From: Farysia itapuensis
Taxonomy: Eukaryota; Basidiomycota; Ustilaginomycetes; Ustilaginales; Ustilaginaceae
NCBI GenBank assembly: GCA_023212645.1
Contig: JALBYC010000003.1
Span: 62,001 to 126,000 of the forward strand
Reading direction: 5' to 3'
Length of the DNA: 64,000 nt
The position numbers and the translations under genes are program-made. Positions 46,126 through 55,359 of the stretch are shown here, one piece after another (the stretch's first letter is position 1; the number at the start of each line of letters is the position of its first letter). Below the pieces are notes generated by a model. The model saw nothing but the letters and a program-made list of their open reading frames with translations, did no database searches and was not told the DNA's origin.

Positions 46126-46977
46126 TCACTGCTCGGACTTGCTGTAGGGCGTTTCAGACCAATTAGAAGGACTGCCGACGGAGTTGAACTGGTTCGCTCC
46201 GCCCTGCTCTACGTCAGAGCGTGTTTCGTGCGGCAAGGATTTCATGAGCTTGGGGATGAGGAAGCCCAACAGCGTGTAGGCGATCATAACGGCGAGCTCG
46301 GTCAAGTACTGGAGCACGAACTTGACCCAGATATTCTTGGGCATGAGAGTGGTGTTGCTGAAACTAGCGTAGGTCGAGTAGGCGGCGCGCACCAGCATAA
46401 GCGGAAGTCCGACAGTCAGAGTGATGAACAGGATGCGAGCCTCGCCGTCAGGCATGTTGCGCATACCGAAGAGCACCAGTCCGAGAAGGATGACGGTAAT
46501 GACGATGTAGATGAGTACGCCGACCTTGGCCTCGATTGGGAGATGAGGGCTGATGAAGTTGCCGTTTGCATCGGTGTAAGAGACGTTGGACTGGCCAATA
46601 ATGACTAGGACGAGCGCAGCAATATTTGCTAGGTTAAGGAAGCGAGGAAGCTTTGTGAGTGCCACGCTGTCGCGGTCCTCTGTGAAAGTTTCGGCTCGTA
46701 GATAGAAAGCGAGGGACGAAGAATACAGGAAAGAGAAGCCGATCGACTGCAGAATGTAGCCCCAGACCGTAGTGGTGATGGAAGTGTAGTTCTGGTTGTA
46801 CTCGACGACGATGAGAATGTCTCCGACGATGCGCACGATGGCGAAGATCAGTAGCGAGATGAAACCAATCGACCTTTGCCCGCCATGCTTGAAGCAATTC
46901 GCCAACGCAAAACCGCCAACGATGACATAGACGGGAATGAAAACCGTGTCGATGATAATAGAAGTGGGCCAGGTCAT
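46126..46977 (-). CDS. Seven-helix integral membrane protein of fungal DUF7702-like type
   Basis: A single exon encodes 283 residues with seven hydrophobic segments. The first ones are IIIDTVFIPVYVIVGGFAL, ISLLIFAIVRIVGDILIVVEY and WGYILQSIGFSFLYSSSLAFYL. Then come LANIAALVLVIIG, VLIYIVITVILLGLVLFG, LFITLTVGLPLMLVRAAYS and LAVMIAYTLLGFLIP. A short polar tail (SDVEQGGANQFNSVGSPSNW) ends it. The layout, and the motif (I/L)VRxxGD in helix 2 with PLMLVRAAYS in helix 6, are common to a family of fungal seven-helix proteins of unknown role. It does not match RTA1 or a classic GPCR well. A TATAAAG box lies about 80 bp upstream of the ATG. Confidence 0.72.
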   Translation of the reverse strand: MTWPTSIIIDTVFIPVYVIVGGFALANCFKHGGQRSIGFISLLIFAIVRIVGDILIVVEYNQNYTSITTTVWGYILQSIGFSFLYSSSLAFYLRAETFTEDRDSVALTKLPRFLNLANIAALVLVIIGQSNVSYTDANGNFISPHLPIEAKVGVLIYIVITVILLGLVLFGMRNMPDGEARILFITLTVGLPLMLVRAAYSTYASFSNTTLMPKNIWVKFVLQYLTELAVMIAYTLLGFLIPKLMKSLPHETRSDVEQGGANQFNSVGSPSNWSETPYSKSEQ

Positions 46978-47054
46978 TTTGTCGTAGGGTGGTGGGGACT
47001 TGGGCTGATGTTCCAGATGCTGGACTGACTGGGAGACATGGATCTGACGGTGCT

Positions 47055-47061
47055 CTTTATA
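47055..47061 (-). promoter_or_regulatory. TATA box of the seven-helix protein gene
   Basis: TATAAAG on the minus strand lies about 80 bp upstream of the ATG at 46977. Confidence 0.45.
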
Positions 47062-47655
47062 GACGACATTGGCACCAAGACCACAGCTATGGATCTACTT
47101 CATCTTTGCGGCAGTACAGCACAGCAAAGAAAACGCGTTGACACAGCACACAGCCGATAGCGAGTCTGCGGTACAGACATGCCTACGGTGTCAGCGACTG
47201 CCGATTAAGGCAGCGATTCTCGCACGCGAGCGCTATCGAAGCTCGGCAGTGTGGGTTCGGACATGTATTCGGTGCTCAAATCGCAGCGTCCCTCATCGGT
47301 GTCCCACTCGGTAGTTTACTCGGGGGAGCTATTCGGTACATAATTCGGTGTACCTATTCGGCACCCACGTCGGTAATATGCCACGTTCCGCCCAAACGCC
47401 TGGCACAGGTACCGAATACAGTTTAGGAATTGGAGCTAATTCAAATGCCATTATCCATTCTGTTTCGACAGAAATCACCGAGTCAAGCCCATCTTAGAAC
47501 GCCGCAGAGCCGTCTATATGACGCACAGCCCGTTGAGCAAGACTTGTGGCTCGGGATGGAGGATGCTCTACCATTCACTGCCACTACGACAAGATGATAG
47601 AGGCTAGGAGTGATGCTGCTTGATCGCAACGAGCCGTGCTGCCAATGCGTTGGCT

Positions 47656-47700
47656 GCAAAATTTCCAAATTGGACCTGATTCGCAGCAAAATTCCAAATT
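47656..47700. repeat. Imperfect direct repeat GCAAAATT(T)CCAAATT
   Basis: A 16-bp unit and a 15-bp unit, differing by one T, are spaced 30 bp start to start. They are AT-rich in an otherwise GC-balanced spacer. They could be paired regulator sites or a relic of duplication. Confidence 0.5.
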
Positions 47701-47929
47701 TTCGCGATCCGGGGCTCGTGGGTGCTGAGGATCGACGGTAGCCCGGTGTGTTGGACAGCTGTGGACGCCGATTTAACGGGGATCAACGGAGTTCATATGC
47801 CACCAAAAAAATTTGTTCGTGACCATGCAGACCTTTCCCATCTTCTCTCGCGACTATTACACATATTCGCACACCCATTGCGGAACCTTACGTGCCTACG
47901 AACCCACTCAAGAAACGCACGGGTCGAAG

Positions 47930-48961
47930 ATGGCCACTTTTCGAGCAGGGGAGTCTTCTAGAGCCGCACGACAATTATCCAGATCCCCTCCCGATTTAGA
48001 TCAGGTTGCACTTGCCGCTTTGGACCAGTTCCGCACGCAAAAGGTGGCGGAAGAGGCCCAGCTTGTCAAGTTTGCGGCAGGATCATCGCGTAAAGTCAAA
48101 AAGCCGCGCCAGAAAAAAGCCAAAGAAGCAACACGGAACCTGACTCACGAGGAGAAGGCGGCAGAGGAGGCAAAAGCTGAAGCAGCGCTGATGGCAGAGA
48201 TCGAAGCGATTGCTGACCTGGAAAGACTAAACGGTATAGCACCAGATTCTGCAGACTCGATGCTCACCGATCTGTCAGGACTATCTTCTCGACTGGCTAG
48301 CACGCAAGTCTCGGACGATGAGGATCAGGGCTCCACGACAGACACACCTCAACTGGATGACGAGGGATACGAAGAAGAGGACAGTGCAGTCTCCACATAC
48401 CTAGACGTGGACAGCTTCAGAACCACCTTCGGCGAGAGCTGGCAACTGTCACAATTCTGGTATACTTCCTGCTTTGCATCCAAACTATCGACTTATCTCT
48501 ATGATGTCGGCTTGTCAATCAGCTCCATACCGGACTCGTTCGCTTCTGTTCGCATCGCTTTCCTTTGCTGCCCTACAGGGTGGGTATCCTTCGTACATCA
48601 GTACCCTCAGCTCGCCAAGCAGACCTTCATGCTCGAGGTTGATCGACGCTTCAGTACCCTGGCCAAGAGCTCGTATGTTTACTACAACCTAAACGAGCCC
48701 ACCAAGGTGCCCAAGGAACTACACGGATCGTTTGATATCCTCGTTTCAGACCCACCGTTCCTGAATGTCGATACGCAGAGCAAGGTGGCACAAACTGTAC
48801 AGCTATTGGCGAGTCGACAAGCCAAGAAGATTCTGATCACGGGACAGAGTATTGCCGATGAAGCCACACAGATGTATGGTCCCGTCGCACTTCAAAAAGT
48901 AGACCACCTTGAGGTCGAGCACCACGGGCTGGCCAATGAATTTGGCGTCTGGTCTAGTTGA
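47930..48961 (+). CDS. EFM5: Efm5-like eEF1A lysine methyltransferase (EEF1AKMT1 family)
   Basis: One exon encodes 343 residues from the ATG at 47930; the open frame starts earlier, but that region is unlike the family. An N-terminal Lys/Glu/Ala-rich region (KVKKPRQKKAKEATRN, coiled) precedes the catalytic domain at about residue 150-340. Its core shows WQLSQFWYTSCFASKLSTYL, VRIAFLCCPTGWVSF, TFMLEVDRRFSTLAKSSYVYY, the SDPPFLN active-site motif and HHGLANEFGVW. Efm5 and N6AMT2/EEF1AKMT1 trimethylate Lys79 of eEF1A; they carry DPPF or DPPY at this spot. Length is greater than yeast Efm5 (248) because of the N-terminal extension. Confidence in the family is good; the target is by homology. Confidence 0.87.
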   Translation: MATFRAGESSRAARQLSRSPPDLDQVALAALDQFRTQKVAEEAQLVKFAAGSSRKVKKPRQKKAKEATRNLTHEEKAAEEAKAEAALMAEIEAIADLERLNGIAPDSADSMLTDLSGLSSRLASTQVSDDEDQGSTTDTPQLDDEGYEEEDSAVSTYLDVDSFRTTFGESWQLSQFWYTSCFASKLSTYLYDVGLSISSIPDSFASVRIAFLCCPTGWVSFVHQYPQLAKQTFMLEVDRRFSTLAKSSYVYYNLNEPTKVPKELHGSFDILVSDPPFLNVDTQSKVAQTVQLLASRQAKKILITGQSIADEATQMYGPVALQKVDHLEVEHHGLANEFGVWSS

Positions 48962-49038
48962 AAACACCGGTCGTCTATTGCAATGTCAGCCACTTGTGTA
49001 GCGTGTAAAAGATCTATCGTTTGTGCGCTTGTTGGTTG

Positions 49039-50121
49039 CTACCCCTCGATAGCCTGCTTAATAGCCTTGGCATCTAGAAAGTACTTTGCGTACTTGGGCT
49101 CGACAAAGATCGCTCTGCATTCCAACAGCAATTGCCCGGTCACGTCTTTGACGGATCCTTTGACGACTGCCTTGCGGCCCTTCTGCTCGACCAGCTCGGT
49201 CTCAATGAAGACGAACTGATCGGCTTTGGTCGGCTTGCGGTAGTCGATTTCAAGTCTTGCCGTGACGCCAATCTTGCCAGGAAGGTTGTACATGGCAGTG
49301 CGGGCCAGAGCCTCGTCGCATACTGTGGCAAGCATGCCGCCATGGACAATGCCATCGTGACCACAGACGCTGCGTCCCAAATGCAGGATAATGGTACCGT
49401 CTCCTTCGGCACCGCCCAAACGAGAAGCGCCAAGGGCAGTCTTGGCAAATACAAGCGGTGGTATGGCGACCATCCCCGGACCTCTGAGCGAGCCCGCAGT
49501 AAGATTGTGCTGTGCTTTCTCCTTGCTGTACTTCAGATATGGTCTCGTCATAACGTAGAGATGTGTGTCGGCTGCGCCTCCTTCTAGAGGCGGTCCTGTG
49601 CTGGCGATGTTACCGGCAGGGTTAGCAGGCACAGCCACTGTTGTCGACGGGTCCAGGTCGGTAATGGATTTGCCCTGTGATCGAAGTACTTCGAGTTCGG
49701 CAGCCGAACCGTGTGCCACAGAGAGAGTCTTCAGCTTCTTGACTGTTTCCAGTGAATGCAGGGCTTCCTCCACCTCTCGTGCGTGCTGTTCGGCTTCCGG
49801 ACCATCGCCTTTGAGTCTAGGTAATGTTACTGGTTTGTAGAGCATCTTGAGTACTTCAGGAGGGTAAAGAGAGCCAGCAATGTATGAAGTGATTCCGATG
49901 AGGGACAGAGCTATCGCGGCCTTGATCACACCAGACCCGCCAGCTCTTGGCGTTGGCGATGTTGATATAGACCTTCCTGATGACGCTCGAGCAACCTTAT
50001 TCGATCGGTCGATTTGGCCACATAATGCAGGAGTTGGTAGCAACCTTTGTGGAGAAGCACGTATCGGCAGTATTCTCTGCGAAGAGGTGAAAGTGACACT
50101 CCTAGTCGCAGAAGCAAGCAT
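49039..50121 (-). CDS. Mitochondrial 4HBT (hotdog) thioesterase, THEM4-like
   Basis: The frame encodes 360 residues from the first ATG, 50121. The N-terminus (MLASATRSVTFTSSQRILPIRASPQRLL) is Arg/Ser-rich without acids, a typical mitochondrial presequence. A transmembrane-like segment (IKAAIALSLIGITSYIAGSLYPP) follows. The hotdog domain begins near residue 215 and has SVCGHDGIVHGGMLATVCDEALARTA, with the Asp-Gly...His-Gly-Gly motif of the PaaI/4HBT group, and GVTARLEIDYRKPTKADQFV. The family hydrolyses acyl-CoA thioesters; yeast Fmp10 has a similar layout. The substrate chain length cannot be told. It is divergent from the PRELI gene. Confidence 0.85.
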   Translation of the reverse strand: MLASATRSVTFTSSQRILPIRASPQRLLPTPALCGQIDRSNKVARASSGRSISTSPTPRAGGSGVIKAAIALSLIGITSYIAGSLYPPEVLKMLYKPVTLPRLKGDGPEAEQHAREVEEALHSLETVKKLKTLSVAHGSAAELEVLRSQGKSITDLDPSTTVAVPANPAGNIASTGPPLEGGAADTHLYVMTRPYLKYSKEKAQHNLTAGSLRGPGMVAIPPLVFAKTALGASRLGGAEGDGTIILHLGRSVCGHDGIVHGGMLATVCDEALARTAMYNLPGKIGVTARLEIDYRKPTKADQFVFIETELVEQKGRKAVVKGSVKDVTGQLLLECRAIFVEPKYAKYFLDAKAIKQAIEG

Positions 50122-50602
50122 AGTCAAGGTGAGCAGGTAGTTGAGCAAGAAGGAAGTTCGGTGAAAGCATGCGGTCCAACACCGGCTATAAACAAATTTT
50201 CTGGCGGTTTTGTGTGGTCTTTTTTTGGTTGAAATTTCCACTCACAGACTGTTTTCTACGCTCAGCACATAACACTGTTGGCCCGACCAGCCTTTCTTTG
50301 GACGCTATTGATGTTGTTGTATGAACCCTAATGGTGAGGGGCGCCCATTACACCCATGTGCCCACGTGAACATGACAACGCAATGTGTAACAGAGGGTCG
50401 GTGTACAGCAGCGTAGGCCCAGATCGCGCAGAGCGCCCGGCCGCCCGGCCGCCCGGAAGATGAAGTTTATCCACTCTAACAGGATTTACAGGAAAAATTC
50501 TTAAAACTCCACGTACCCACGTTGTGCATGCACAAGCCACATGGACTTGCACTTGCACTTTCTCAAGTCCTTCCTCCCCTACCCCGTTCACACCTACATA
50601 GA
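50122..50602. promoter_or_regulatory. Divergent promoter region with GCCCGGCC tandem repeat
   Basis: This 481-bp stretch separates the thioesterase and PRELI-family starts. It contains a 22-bp tandem run of GCCCGGCC (2.75 copies) at 50435-50456 and two CACGTG/CCACGTA-like cores. No coding frame is supported. Confidence 0.5.
50435..50456. repeat. 8-bp GCCCGGCC tandem repeat
   Basis: Nearly three perfect copies of an 8-bp GC-only unit, each holding the palindrome CCCGGG-like core CCGG. It stands out from its surroundings and lies in a divergent promoter. Confidence 0.7.
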
Positions 50603-51281
50603 ATGCCGAGCACATTTACAGCAGAGCAGGACTTTCCTTACCCGTGGCAGCTTGGTGCGAGAGGTATGTGTCGGCAGTAATGGTCCGAGGATGAGGCTCT
50701 TATACTGACATGTTTCTTAAACGATCGCCTCGTCAGCGGTGTGGAACAAGTACCCGAACCCATATGCAGAGCATGTGGTGTCAGTAGACGTAATAGAGCA
50801 AGATTTTGATCCGATGACGGCGCGACTCCGAACGGAAAGAATTCTGGGCGTTCGACAAGGTGCGCCAAAATGGATGGTAAGGCTATTTGGAGCTTCAGAA
50901 GACACCTATGTTCGCGAAGTCGTCATGCTGGACCCAATCAACCAAACAGTGCAGATGTCGAGCACAAATCTCTCGCTCAGTGAATACATGCTCGTTAAGG
51001 AGTACATCACATATACCTCACGGAAAACCGACTCTTTGGCAGCGCCGTTACCATCCTCGCAAGACTCGTCAATAGCACAGGCTGCTCTAAGCAAATTCCA
51101 CGAAGTCACTGTGTTCAAGCAGATCGCAGACATCTCCTGCACGGGCCTCACCGGTATCTTTTCCTCAGCGGCTCGGAGAGTAGAGGACTGGTCATTCAAT
51201 AGGTTCAACGACAACGCCGCTAAAGGTCGTAACGGCCTCTCCTGCGTGCTACAAGCCATGTATCAAGAGCAGCAACAATAA
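50603..51281 (+). CDS. PRELI/Ups-family mitochondrial phospholipid-transfer protein, two exons
   Basis: Exon 1 is 50603-50663 and exon 2 is 50737-51281. The 73-nt intron has a GTATGT donor and a CGTCAG acceptor. The product has 201 residues. The spliced start reads FTAEQDFPYPWQLGARAVWNKYPNPYAEHVVSVDVI, which is the characteristic PRELI/MSF1 N-terminus (YPW, then aWxKYPNPxxxHV). Then come RLRTERILGVRQGAPKWM, EVVMLDPINQTVQMSSTNLSL and FKQIADISCTG, in the usual order. Ups/PRELI proteins shuttle phosphatidic acid or phosphatidylserine between the mitochondrial membranes with a Mdm35/TRIAP1 partner. Which lipid is moved here (Ups1 or Ups2 type) cannot be decided. Confidence 0.92.
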
Positions 51282-51677
51282 ACTATCACAAGCTTAATTA
51301 CGTCTTAGAGACTTCCACGCCAATATGATACCACAAGCATCGAAGCAGGACTCGCATTCGACTGAACACCCATGAGACCTTTAAGATAGAAAGAACAAAG
51401 AGGAAGCGAGTCGGTGGGCTGGGATAGCAACTCGCAACATGGTCTCGCGGACCTTGCCGGAGATCGCTGATCCTGACTTGGTCTTGCCGATTTCGTTTTG
51501 TATTTGGTCGACCTGGTGGTGCATTTGCTGGTGGACCCTGTCGTGTGGAAATTGAACCCGGCGGTGCGGGATTTGCGAACTGTGTGCTCCACTCCCAGGG
51601 CTTTGACAGGCAGACAGCAAACGGCACTATCTAATCTCTCCTGGCTGCAGCAGACACACTGCCAACTCATCTGCACA
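51282..51677. other. Spacer and leader upstream of the Zn2Cys6 factor
   Basis: A 396-bp stretch between the PRELI gene stop and the ATG of the next regulator. The frame stays open upstream of the ATG but without an earlier start I trust. Nothing else is supported. Confidence 0.4.
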
Positions 51678-53783
51678 ATGCTCTCAAGGCCTCCGCCAAT
51701 AGTTGTACAGTCCGCCTCTGGATCCTCGGGGAAACGCAAGCTTGGTATTGCTTGCGATGCATGTCGCTTTCGTAAGGTCAAGTGTGATAGGCAGGCACGG
51801 ATTGAAGCAGGTCATCCGTGGTGTACCAACTGCGAAGACAACGCCATGGAATGCGTCCACACCGTTCATCAGCCCAAGAAACGTCTTGGAAAGCGTCTAA
51901 GGATGCTGCAGGAACAGAACGAAGCCAATCCGCATACTTCTCATGTGTCCAGTGAGGAAAGCTCCACTCAGGAAAGCCCAGGAGACGGACTGCATGCAGC
52001 CATGACACCAGGACTTTCCAGCTTTCTCGAAGCTGTGACACAAGAAAGTGGTAGCCGAAGTACCAGGGCCGATGCCCTGGACACAGCAGAGACTCCTGTT
52101 CCCGTCATACAGAACGGCATGTTTGCATCATACCCCTCCGGCGATTCGCACCTGTTTGACACAACGCAGATACCCAGTGCGCAACAATCAGCCAACTTGT
52201 CGCCTTCAACACAAACCAGCTCCTCACCAGCATCAGCCCAACACCTGTCAAGCTTTCAATCGCCTGAGAACATCGCAGTTGTGTCCAGTGCTGCTTTTCT
52301 GACGAGCCACATTACGTCTAGTCACGATGCAAGCAATTCTTCGATGAGCGCTCCTCAGAAACGCACACCGCTGGATCGAACGACAGTGCCTTCTGCAACA
52401 CAAGTGGGCTTTGTGGGAGGTTTGCTTGGGATAGCATCGCTCGACAAGGCTATGCTAGACGTATGTACGCAGGCCTATTTTGACTCGGTTGGAAGCTGCA
52501 TTGGCTTTATCCGTCCAGAGTGGTGGTGGCCACGCTATCATGCCTATTTTGCGCGTTACGCTGGTTTGAGCAGCTACGAGGTCGGAGCTCACGATGAACC
52601 CCTCTCGGAACTGCTGGTCATCGCAGTAGCCTGCAGAGGTTGTGGCACCACCAACTTTGCCAACCGCTTCGAGCTTCAGAATGACTTGCTGAACCACTAC
52701 AAACGACTTATCAAAGACACAGGCAGATTGGTGCGAGACGGCTGGGACTCGCTCGAAAGCGTCATCCTTGTGGTAGAACACGTTGCTGACGGTAAGGCTA
52801 CCCCCGCACCAGAGGCCATGTCGGTCAAAGGCGTGTTCGATGTCGATGTTTTGTCGCACGAAGGCTTGATTCGGCTCATGAAAAAATTCGAGCTAAATCT
52901 GGCCAAACCTTTCGGCAAGACACTTGAGGGCAAAGATGACGTGCGTCACAGAATCCTGTTCTGGGTCATTTACATCTACGACGCAATACGTTCGGAGGCA
53001 GGACGCTGTATGCCGCTAATTCAGGACGAGGACGTCACTGTTACCCACGCCATACCACACTTGCTGCGCGACGACGTTCGCGTACTATTTCGCGATCGAT
53101 TCGTACGTTTGGCACGCATATGTCGAAAGGTGACATACAAGGTTCTATCTCCGCGTGCTGTACACCATAGAATCAAGCCTCAAGATGTTGCCGAACTCTT
53201 GGACGATTTGCAAACTTGGTACAACGAGTTGCCACCCTCCCTGACATGGGATTTTGAAGATATGCTCCACATCTCGGGGCCACAGGACGACGAGCGACGG
53301 ATTCGTCGAACGTTTCTCATATACTTGTTCCTAGGCCAATGGCTTGTACTTTCCTACGCGGTAAAGGATCACGGCCTCAATCAAGACGACGGTGAAGAGG
53401 CACGGACAGTCGTCAAAGCCCGACTGGACGCCGAGATGGAACAAGCATTCGAGCGACAGATCCTCGTGTGCGATCACGGAACACTATATGGCATCATCCG
53501 TTTGCATCCTGGCATGATGCAGTCCTGGACCATCACTTGGTGCTGGTGGGTGCTGGAACGTATGACGAGCATCAGTCAAGCCGAAGCTCAAGGCCGTATT
53601 GCCAGCGCTAAAGCAGGCGATGCCTTTGCGCGATACCAGAGTGCGGCGCTCACCTTTATCAACGCCATTGCCACGTGCGACAGCAACCCGGACACACCTC
53701 AGATTGTACAGTCGCTGCTGGACAGCTTAAGGTCGCTAACCGGCCATCGCACCACAGCTCGCTCGGCGTTCGATAACCTTTAA
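51678..53783 (+). CDS. Zn2Cys6 fungal transcription factor
   Basis: A single exon encodes 701 residues from the ATG at 51678. The zinc cluster is near residue 30-60: ACDACRFRKVKCDRQARIE, then CTNCEDNAMEC. The spacing is C-x2-C-x6-C-x12-C-x2-C-x6-C. A basic linker (PKKRLGKRLRMLQEQ) follows. Residues about 250-600 form the fungal transcription-factor middle domain (YFDSVGSCIGFIRPEWWWPRYHAYFARYAG, then DDVRHRILFWVIYIYDAI with the DxxR-type motif, CRKVTYKVLSPR). The family binds CGG-type DNA sites and often controls nutrient or drug genes. The target here is unknown. A polar Ser-rich linker lies between the zinc cluster and the middle domain. Confidence 0.93.
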   Translation: MLSRPPPIVVQSASGSSGKRKLGIACDACRFRKVKCDRQARIEAGHPWCTNCEDNAMECVHTVHQPKKRLGKRLRMLQEQNEANPHTSHVSSEESSTQESPGDGLHAAMTPGLSSFLEAVTQESGSRSTRADALDTAETPVPVIQNGMFASYPSGDSHLFDTTQIPSAQQSANLSPSTQTSSSPASAQHLSSFQSPENIAVVSSAAFLTSHITSSHDASNSSMSAPQKRTPLDRTTVPSATQVGFVGGLLGIASLDKAMLDVCTQAYFDSVGSCIGFIRPEWWWPRYHAYFARYAGLSSYEVGAHDEPLSELLVIAVACRGCGTTNFANRFELQNDLLNHYKRLIKDTGRLVRDGWDSLESVILVVEHVADGKATPAPEAMSVKGVFDVDVLSHEGLIRLMKKFELNLAKPFGKTLEGKDDVRHRILFWVIYIYDAIRSEAGRCMPLIQDEDVTVTHAIPHLLRDDVRVLFRDRFVRLARICRKVTYKVLSPRAVHHRIKPQDVAELLDDLQTWYNELPPSLTWDFEDMLHISGPQDDERRIRRTFLIYLFLGQWLVLSYAVKDHGLNQDDGEEARTVVKARLDAEMEQAFERQILVCDHGTLYGIIRLHPGMMQSWTITWCWWVLERMTSISQAEAQGRIASAKAGDAFARYQSAALTFINAIATCDSNPDTPQIVQSLLDSLRSLTGHRTTARSAFDNL

Positions 53784-53825
53784 ACGCCGTGACAACACTT
53801 CGAATGGCAGCAGATTGGCCTGAAA

Positions 53826-54258
53826 TCATACATTCCGAGGTGCTTGTACGAGCTCATCAAGTGCTTTCTTAAAATCACCGTTGTGCTTGGCAAGTGTAGC
53901 TTCGGCGATGTGTCTTGGTATGAGAAGTTCCAACGTCTGCAAAGGCGAAACGTATCTCAGTGAGATAGTGGAAGGATAGTCTGCACTGGATCTACTTACA
54001 ATAAAGTCCACATCGTCTCGTTTTAGTTTTTGACCCTGCGCTGGGCCAGCAGCGATGTGTGCAGGAGTCGATGCGGCGTGGTCACCCATGCAGATAGCCT
54101 GAATGTTCTTCTCCATGCGGCCGCGCTCGAATGTGTATCCCGCTGAGTCGAAGTCAGCCCATTCTTGGATCACCTGAATTGCGAACATGCATCAGATTCC
54201 GCTTGAAAGATTAGCTTGCATTCCTACATACCTCTGCTTGCGGTTTCGTTGCAGCCAT
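53826..54258 (-). CDS. HYPK-like UBA-domain protein, three exons
   Basis: Exons are 54258-54232 (27 nt), 54173-54000 (174 nt) and 53936-53826 (111 nt), giving 103 residues. Donors are GTATGT and GTAAGT; acceptors are TTCAG and TGCAG. The second intron (63 nt, 53999-53937) has no stop in frame, so retention would add 21 residues. The C-terminal domain reads LKRDDVDFITLELLIPRHI and AEATLAKHNGDFKKALDELV, the UBA-like helix bundle of HYPK and NAC-alpha. HYPK binds the NatA N-terminal acetyltransferase and ribosome and inhibits NatA. The human protein is about 121 residues, so the size fits. The N-terminal half, with ICMGDHAAS, is not conserved in a way I recognise. Confidence 0.78.
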
Positions 54259-54408
54259 GTCGTGCAATGGTAGAAGACACTTTGGCAATTGCCCAACCTC
54301 TCCAGAGCCAGATAAATCCTTGTAGCCGACTCCCGAGATTTTGTATAGCTGCTACAAGGTACTTGTGACTTGATTCTCCTGTCTCTTTATGTGGATCAAA
54401 GCGGTGGG

Positions 54409-55159
54409 ATGATCGCCACGCCGGACCTCACTCACCTGACAAGAGCAGACTATGTCAAGGTGTACGAGCCGGCCGAGGATAGCTTCATTCTTCTCGATGC
54501 GTTAGAAGCAGACGCAGAAGCTTTGCAGCAGATGGCTTGTGGCTCAGCAATGCTGTGTGTGGAGATTGGTTCGGGCACCGGAATTGTGTCTGCGTTCGCG
54601 GCCAAGATCTTTGGCTCCCACTCGGCAGCTTATATTGGTGTCGACCTGAATCCAGAAGCCAATCGATGCACAGTCGCGACAGGCCGTCAGAATGGGGCGC
54701 ACCTCGAGGCTGTGCGGACTTCGCTATTGCAAGGTCTACACCAACGGCTTCACGACAAGGTAGACATACTTCTCTTCAACCCTCCTTACGTTCCAACCGA
54801 AGAGGAAGAAGAGAAGTTTGCGCAGAATAGGGCTGGAATCGAAGGTGCCTGGGCCGGCGGATCAACAGGCACAAATCTAGTAGACCACTTGATAGCGACC
54901 AAGACGATCAGCAATGTCCTGACGCACGGCGGGAGACTATATCTAGTAGCCATACGGCAGAACAATCCCCCTGGTCTTGTTCAAAAGCTCATCGCTCAAG
55001 GCCTGGATGCCAAAGTAAGCTACATTTGGTGAGATTCAACAAGTATCGGACCAACAGCCTCTAACACACTTTGTCCTTTTTGCACCTTTGCAGATCGTTC
55101 TTGCACGTAGAGCTGGCGGAGAGCACTTGCACGTCATAAGAGCAATCAAGCCATTGTGA
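54409..55159 (+). CDS. MTQ2: Mtq2/HemK2-like eRF1 glutamine methyltransferase, two exons
   Basis: Exon 1 is 54409-55014 and exon 2 is 55094-55159, giving 223 residues. The intron of 79 nt has GTAAGC and TTTGCAG ends. The protein starts with TPDLTHLTRADYVKVYEPAEDSFILLDALE, the VYEPAEDSFLLLDAL string of the Mtq2/N6AMT1 family. Motif I is LCVEIGSGTGIVSAFAA. The catalytic motif is LLFNPPYVPTEEEEE, containing NPPY, the methyl-acceptor amide motif. After splicing the end is GLDAKIVLARRAGGEHLHVIRAIKPL, as in the family. Mtq2 with Trm112 methylates the GGQ glutamine of eRF1 and related targets. A Trm112 homologue is not in this window. The call is firm. Confidence 0.94.
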
Positions 55160-55359
55160 TTCTGAATTGTACGCCTTAGTGTGAGCATGTGATCCCGAGT
55201 ACGCTGGCTGCCTATTTCGGATTTGAAGGGTCGTTTTTTGAGTTTGGGCCTAGGAACTTGACACCCCCGGATTCCGTACAACCAACTTCTTCTCAGACAG
55301 AACCGCCAACGCAGCCATCCAGTCACGTATCTGGCGTTCCGCAGTCGCAAAATTCAGCC

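Larger units (their letters stand above)
46978..47929. other. Long divergent intergenic region with TCGGT cluster and AAATT repeat
   Basis: These 952 bp separate the starts of the seven-helix protein and the Efm5-like gene. They hold a TATAAAG box at 47055-47061 (minus strand) and seven or eight TCGGT-type motifs between about 47257 and 47430. An imperfect direct repeat, GCAAAATTTCCAAATT and GCAAAATTCCAAATT, lies at 47656-47671 and 47686-47700. No frame looks coding. Confidence 0.5.
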
